This document shows positions 39,558-42,929 of a stretch of 42,929 nt of DNA, in pieces. The stretch covers positions 1-42,929 of IMG/VR virus record IMGVR_UViG_3300028372_000017. One strand, 5' to 3'. A program made the translations under genes and the position numbers. The number at the start of each line of letters is the position of its first letter. Position 1 is the first letter of the stretch. The notes under the pieces were generated by a model. That model was not told where the DNA came from and ran no database searches. It saw only the letters and a list, made by a program, of their open reading frames with translations. The stretch comes from a virus.

Positions 39558-40463
39558 CTAAGATAAAGTAAGCTTAGCAGCTGATTTGATGTTGGCGATA
39601 ACCATACCAATAGTTTCGTAAGCTGATAAAGTTACTACGTTTCTCTTCTTATCTATGTCGAACTTAGTATCGTTAAGGATACAAAACTCGCCTAAGAATT
39701 CTGGTGCTGTGAAGGAGTAGATCGTATTTGCTAGCAAGTCTGTCTTGTTAGAAATGATGATTCTACGGCCATAAAGTGTAGGATACTTAAATCCATTAAT
39801 GGCGATTTCTCCTTTAAGAGCTCCGTCTCCAAATGTTCCTTGAGTATTGTTGTTAACAATAAGTCTGTTGAACATTTTGTTATCCATAAGCAAGGTTTCA
39901 GTTTGAAGCTGCTTACCGTCGATTTGATCAAAGAGTTCTCTGATTTTCTTCTCTGGTACTGCGTCGGTTGTACTGTCGTAATTCCCTGTAATCGCGTTGC
40001 TTGAAGCTGTGATAGCTGCGTCAATGTGGTTTAGGAAAGCTTCATCCTCAATCTTCTGAATGTCAAGAACACTATTCTGCTCGATTACCTGTGTTAAAGG
40101 CATTCTGTAGGCAAGTAGTTCTTCTTCAGTCTTCTGAAATTCTTCAGAAGAAATGGCGTGGAAAGCTAGTTCGATTCTTTTACCTTCCATGTAGTTAGTA
40201 GTTGGCTTACCGCGGAAGTTTACTAACATAGCCTTAGAGTCTGGCTCTAATTCTACGATTTTAACTACGCCGTCATGATTTACAGAAACCTGTAAGTCTG
40301 CCTGGCTAACGTACATTGGTGGCAAGATTTGTCTCGCAAACGAGACTTCTCTTAGTTTGTCTCTAACAAAAGCTGCGCCTTCGTTAGCTACTTTTTGCAT
40401 TCCTTCGTTGGTGTCTAACCTTTTAAGAAATACGTCATTAATTGTTTTTGCGTCTATACTCAT
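39558..40463 (-). CDS. Major capsid protein (HK97-fold type)
   Basis: A protein of 301 residues. The sequence reads like a HK97-type capsid subunit: N-terminal helix (FVRDKLREVSFARQILPPMY), the E-loop/beta region (VKIVELEPDSKAMLVNFRG), a spine helix area (LDIQKIEDEAFLNHIDAAIT), and the P-domain to A-domain end (GFKYPTLYGRRIIISNKTDL, then PEFLGEFCILNDTKFDID). It lies downstream of decoration- and scaffold-like genes and has a strong Shine-Dalgarno site (AGGAGG, about 11 bases before the ATG). There are no Trp codons at all. A strong terminator follows. Confidence 0.88.
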   Translation of the reverse strand: MSIDAKTINDVFLKRLDTNEGMQKVANEGAAFVRDKLREVSFARQILPPMYVSQADLQVSVNHDGVVKIVELEPDSKAMLVNFRGKPTTNYMEGKRIELAFHAISSEEFQKTEEELLAYRMPLTQVIEQNSVLDIQKIEDEAFLNHIDAAITASSNAITGNYDSTTDAVPEKKIRELFDQIDGKQLQTETLLMDNKMFNRLIVNNNTQGTFGDGALKGEIAINGFKYPTLYGRRIIISNKTDLLANTIYSFTAPEFLGEFCILNDTKFDIDKKRNVVTLSAYETIGMVIANIKSAAKLTLS

Positions 40464-40481
40464 TTGTATAATTACCTCCTA

Positions 40482-40922
40482 TTAAAGTTTAAAGAACTCA
40501 ATTACTGAGTGATCTTTTTGTAAGTGGGCCAGTGTGTGTGAAGCTTTGGTGCAATAAGCTATTGCATCGCCGTCTGCGGCAGTAGTTTCTGCAAGCTTTC
40601 CATCTGTCCCAACCTTAAGTGGGGTACCAGCAGTAGGTGTACCAGTGAACTGGTCTGTTAAAGCTCTGTACTTGCCTAAAAGTGCAGTAAGTCTAGTGAC
40701 GCCGGTTGCGCTAGCATCAGGCGAGAAATTAGAAGTACCGTCTCTATAAGACTCAGTCCAGATTTGCACAGCACCAATATCTCCATCAGTAGGCCAGTCA
40801 AATTCATCTTCATTTTTTACAACGAAAGATCCTGTAACGGCTTCTCCTGAATTTAAAAGACTAGTACTTGCAACTGCATCAAAACGAGCATTTTCGTTTA
40901 GATCTGTTAATAATCGAAGCAT
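40482..40922 (-). CDS. Putative capsid decoration protein
   Basis: A protein of 146 residues directly upstream of the capsid gene. It is beta-rich with a Thr/Ala/Gly-rich C-terminal half (TGTPTAGTPLKVGTDGKLAE, DGDAIAYCTKASHT, VIEFFKL), a pattern common to small capsid-binding decoration or stabilisation proteins. A Shine-Dalgarno-like AGAGGAT lies before the ATG. The DGKLA...GDAIAY...HSVIEF layout supports the decoration call, which is a family-pattern inference rather than a certain match. Confidence 0.6.
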   Translation of the reverse strand: MLRLLTDLNENARFDAVASTSLLNSGEAVTGSFVVKNEDEFDWPTDGDIGAVQIWTESYRDGTSNFSPDASATGVTRLTALLGKYRALTDQFTGTPTAGTPLKVGTDGKLAETTAADGDAIAYCTKASHTLAHLQKDHSVIEFFKL

Positions 40923-40941
40923 TTTTTATCCTCTTTTTAGT

Positions 40942-41301
40942 TTAAAATTCGTTTAATATATTTCTTATAAAACGGGATTCTGGTGACCCGCCACCTTCAG
41001 CAGGTTCGTCACTTAAAGTCCCAAGTTCAAAAGAGAATTTGGGGTCACTTATAAGTTCGGCTGCTTTTTCAAAAGTTTCAAGCTCTTCATAACTTTTTTC
41101 TTGAAACTTATTATATTGCTCTTCAAAGTCTTCCACAGGGTACGCTCCTATTTTCATAAAGCGCAGGGAAAGCTCATGAACCTTAGCTGTTTTATGCAGC
41201 TGGCCCGAGAGCTCCTCTATCCTATTTTCTAGGTTTTTATTTTCCCTGTTAAGAGTCCTTATTGCTAAGGCAGCTCTTTTGGTTAGACTTTCTTTAGACA
41301 T
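40942..41301 (-). CDS. Small coiled-coil head-region protein
   Basis: A protein of 119 residues. The first 45 residues form a clear coiled coil (TLNRENKNLENRIEELSGQL). A second helical part (QYNKFQEKSYEELETFEKAA) is acidic, and the end has a GGGSPESRF linker before a C-terminal helix. It lies between scaffold-like and decoration genes, so a scaffold or assembly role is plausible. Not recognised. Confidence 0.55.
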   Translation of the reverse strand: MSKESLTKRAALAIRTLNRENKNLENRIEELSGQLHKTAKVHELSLRFMKIGAYPVEDFEEQYNKFQEKSYEELETFEKAAELISDPKFSFELGTLSDEPAEGGGSPESRFIRNILNEF

Positions 41302-41306
41302 TTAAT

Positions 41307-41624
41307 TTACTCTGCGTCTTCGCTAGCTGCAGCTTTAAACCCTTGGTACATAATCTGTCCCATTTCGTAAGCTTCTGCTACTTTTTCACGTTGGTAAAGT
41401 TCTTCGGCGTCGGCTTCCATTTTAGCTTCGGCTAGTTTTTCAACATCTTCCTCGCTATAGTTGCCTTCTCCATGCTCTGAAAGAAGAGTTTCGTCTGCCC
41501 ATGAGGCATACTTATGGATTAGTTCCATTTCTTCGTTTACTTCTTCTTGAGGTGTTTCCTGCGCCTCTTTAGTTAGTTGCGCATCTTCGTCTCTCATTCT
41601 GTTAAATGTGTCCATTAAACTCAT
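41307..41624 (-). CDS. Small acidic head-region protein
   Basis: A protein of 105 residues, very acidic (VNEEMELIHKYASWADETLL, YSEEDVEKLAEAKMEADAEE), helical. GGAGGAG, a Shine-Dalgarno-type site, is close upstream of the ATG. It is one of three acidic genes in a row before the decoration gene; together they resemble a scaffold/assembly set. Identity unknown. Confidence 0.55.
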   Translation of the reverse strand: MSLMDTFNRMRDEDAQLTKEAQETPQEEVNEEMELIHKYASWADETLLSEHGEGNYSEEDVEKLAEAKMEADAEELYQREKVAEAYEMGQIMYQGFKAAASEDAE

Positions 41625-41627
41625 TTA

Positions 41628-42233
41628 TTAATTCTCCTCCGAATTAAGTTTATTATAAAAGTTAGTTAAAAATTCTGTGGTTACTAAGGATGCTTTTTTC
41701 TTCATCATCCCTTCGTTAAGTCCTTGTTGTGCCTTACCTGTATCAGTTGGGGCGTAATTATTCTGCAAGTCATAGCCGTCGTGACCAGCTTGCATCTGTG
41801 CTTCCGCATCAGCTTTAATCACCACTGGTGATTGTTGGGGCATAGAGACGCTTGAAATAGGTGGAACAGGGATATCTTTATTAGTAGGTGGCATAATGCC
41901 CATTGCTACTAATTCAGCGTAAAAAGTATGCGCTGCAATTTGACCCATGTCCTTCGCTATCTTAACAAGCTCTTCGTCGTTCTTTGAAGCTACTTTCTCT
42001 GCTAAAGCTTCTGCACTTTTAGGTGTTTCTTCTTTTGCACTTGCAGTTTTTTCTTCAGATTCCGATTTTGCTTCGGCTTCTTCTTTTGAAACTTCCTCAG
42101 AGGCTTTGTCTGCAGCTGTTTTTTCTGCAGATTCCTCTTTAGAACTTTCTTCTGAGATCTTCGAAGCAAAAACTTCTTCAGCCGTTTTCTCTTGTCCTTC
42201 CAACTCGTTTAGAAGTTCTTCTAGTTTTGACAT
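41628..42233 (-). CDS. Low-complexity acidic protein, possible scaffold
   Basis: A protein of 201 residues. Residues about 25-85 are a Glu/Ser/Lys/Ala low-complexity stretch (EESSKEESAEKTAADKASEE) likely disordered or coiled; the C-terminal half is folded-looking (GQIAAHTFYAELVAMGIMPP, VTTEFLTNFYNKLNSEE). AGGAGG lies about 16 bases before the ATG. High charge, coil and place two genes upstream of the capsid region suggest a scaffold-like protein. Inference only. Confidence 0.55.
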   Translation of the reverse strand: MSKLEELLNELEGQEKTAEEVFASKISEESSKEESAEKTAADKASEEVSKEEAEAKSESEEKTASAKEETPKSAEALAEKVASKNDEELVKIAKDMGQIAAHTFYAELVAMGIMPPTNKDIPVPPISSVSMPQQSPVVIKADAEAQMQAGHDGYDLQNNYAPTDTGKAQQGLNEGMMKKKASLVTTEFLTNFYNKLNSEEN

Positions 42234-42250
42234 ATTATATTAATTACCTC

Positions 42251-42929
42251 CTAGGAAGTTAGTTCGTTATAGATTGTATTTATTGTTTCTTCGTTCAGGT
42301 TGCTCATGTAATTTGATCTTTTCTCGAAAGTTTCTGCTGTTTTGGTAGTAAAGGATTCTCTAATTTTGGGATCTAAATCTTTACTCTTAAACCATTTTTT
42401 AACCATTCCCCCTTCATCTTTTTTTGCAATCGCTTTGGCCGAAGTTCTCATTTGTTTATATAAACTTCGTCCTACTACACTTGTAGTGAAAGCAGTGGCT
42501 AAAGGGTTTTTTCGTACTACGTTTTCCATCCCACTTATAGGTTCTCCTCTCTGTGCCTTTTCTTCTAATTTCGCACTTTGGTAATAACTTAAAGGAGTGG
42601 CCACTGCCATTGTTCCTATAAATTGAGGTACTCCTGCTTCTTTTGTTAAATGTCTTGGAGCTAGTGGTCGGGGATTAGAGTACTCATTATAAGAAGTGCC
42701 GGGAACATGCCCCATTTGCATAGTAGGACTATCTTTAAAATCTTTTTCTTGCTTGGTCTTAATACCGTAAGCTATACCGCCCGCTGCAATAGGAGCTATT
42801 CAGGGATGCTTTCCTATAAATCTAGTAAATTCATCTACATTAGCTGACTCTCCAAAAAGTCTAGCGTAACCGGCATATAAAGTTCCAAGTGCAAACATTG
42901 GTATAAAAGGGTCCTTAACAGGATTTAAT
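42251..42929 (-). CDS. Unknown head-region protein (5' end outside window)
   Basis: The frame is open from the right edge, giving at least 225 residues. TGA at 42800-42802 is read as Trp (GKHPWIAPIA); under the standard code only the last 156 residues would remain. It has small-residue hydrophobic stretches (MFALGTLYAGYARLFGES, WIAPIAAGGIAYG) that may be membrane-like or virion-internal, and a basic C-terminal half (ASAKAIAKKDEGGMVKKWFK). Not recognised. It is placed just before the scaffold-like genes and may be an internal head or ejection protein. Confidence 0.6.

Noticed and set aside
1-42929. CRISPR array, IS element or integrase
   Set aside because: No regularly spaced direct repeats, transposase motifs or recombinase motifs were seen; repeats found are inside the tape measure gene.

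Overview
The window is a contiguous 43 kb piece of an AT-rich genome of a tailed phage with a contractile tail (myovirus type). Sheath, tube, tape measure, gp25-like, gpJ/gp6-like and hub-like baseplate proteins and an HK97-fold-type major capsid protein are all present. No host gene or integration module is visible. TGA is read as tryptophan. I find 18 in-frame TGA codons in 10 genes, several at positions where the family has an invariant Trp, and no gene that must end at TGA; all clear stops are TAA or TAG. Read with the standard code, the tape measure, baseplate hub, RecU, two connector genes and both sigma factors fall into fragments. TGG remains the main Trp codon. The suppressor tRNA (anticodon UCA) is not in this window, so I cannot tell a recoding phage in a standard-code host from a phage of a TGA=Trp host.

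Layout. Positions 1-15625 (minus strand) form a tail and baseplate operon read right to left: two small proteins in the usual place of tail assembly chaperones, tape measure, hub, a baseplate protein, a sigma factor, a large unknown protein, gp25-like, gpJ/gp6-like, and a partial FN3-bearing protein leaving the left edge. Positions 15747-33162 (plus strand) hold replication, recombination, nucleotide metabolism and takeover genes: SF2 helicase, Holliday-junction-type nucleases, a DnaQ-like exonuclease, a Sak4-like ATPase, a DUF669 protein, RecU, dUTPase, a primary-type sigma factor, family A DNA polymerase, macro domain protein, HD (p)ppGpp-hydrolase-like protein, B12-type ribonucleotide reductase, small heat shock protein and NAD kinase. 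These are followed by an RNA cluster (tRNA-Lys, a tRNA-like sequence, an initiator tRNA and a tmRNA) and a membrane pair ending in an SPFH/band-7 protein. Positions 33289-42929 (minus strand) hold head and neck genes, read from the right edge: acidic scaffold-like proteins, decoration-like protein, major capsid protein, a terminase-ATPase-like protein, four connector-region genes, an unknown basic protein, sheath and tube.

How it works together. The metabolic block makes dNTPs, copies and recombines DNA. Two phage sigma factors probably redirect host RNA polymerase. A repeated GG-TATAAGAATA-(G/A)TG motif lies before five plus-strand units and may be one of their promoters, while three good sigma-70-type promoters (TTGACT, 17-bp spacer, TATA(C/T)T) would serve the unaltered host enzyme. 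Rho-independent terminators separate units, and a bidirectional one lies between the converging strands at 33.2 kb. Both sigma genes need TGA to be read as Trp, so recoding could act as a switch for phage transcription. Other notable points are a canonical -1 slippery heptamer with an open extension in the terminase-like gene, a phage tmRNA with a long tag, strong Shine-Dalgarno sites confined to the highly expressed virion genes, and several genes (NAD kinase, macro domain, HD hydrolase, SPFH protein) that could answer nucleotide-based host defences. No holin, endolysin, portal or complete large terminase was recognised; these presumably lie outside the window.
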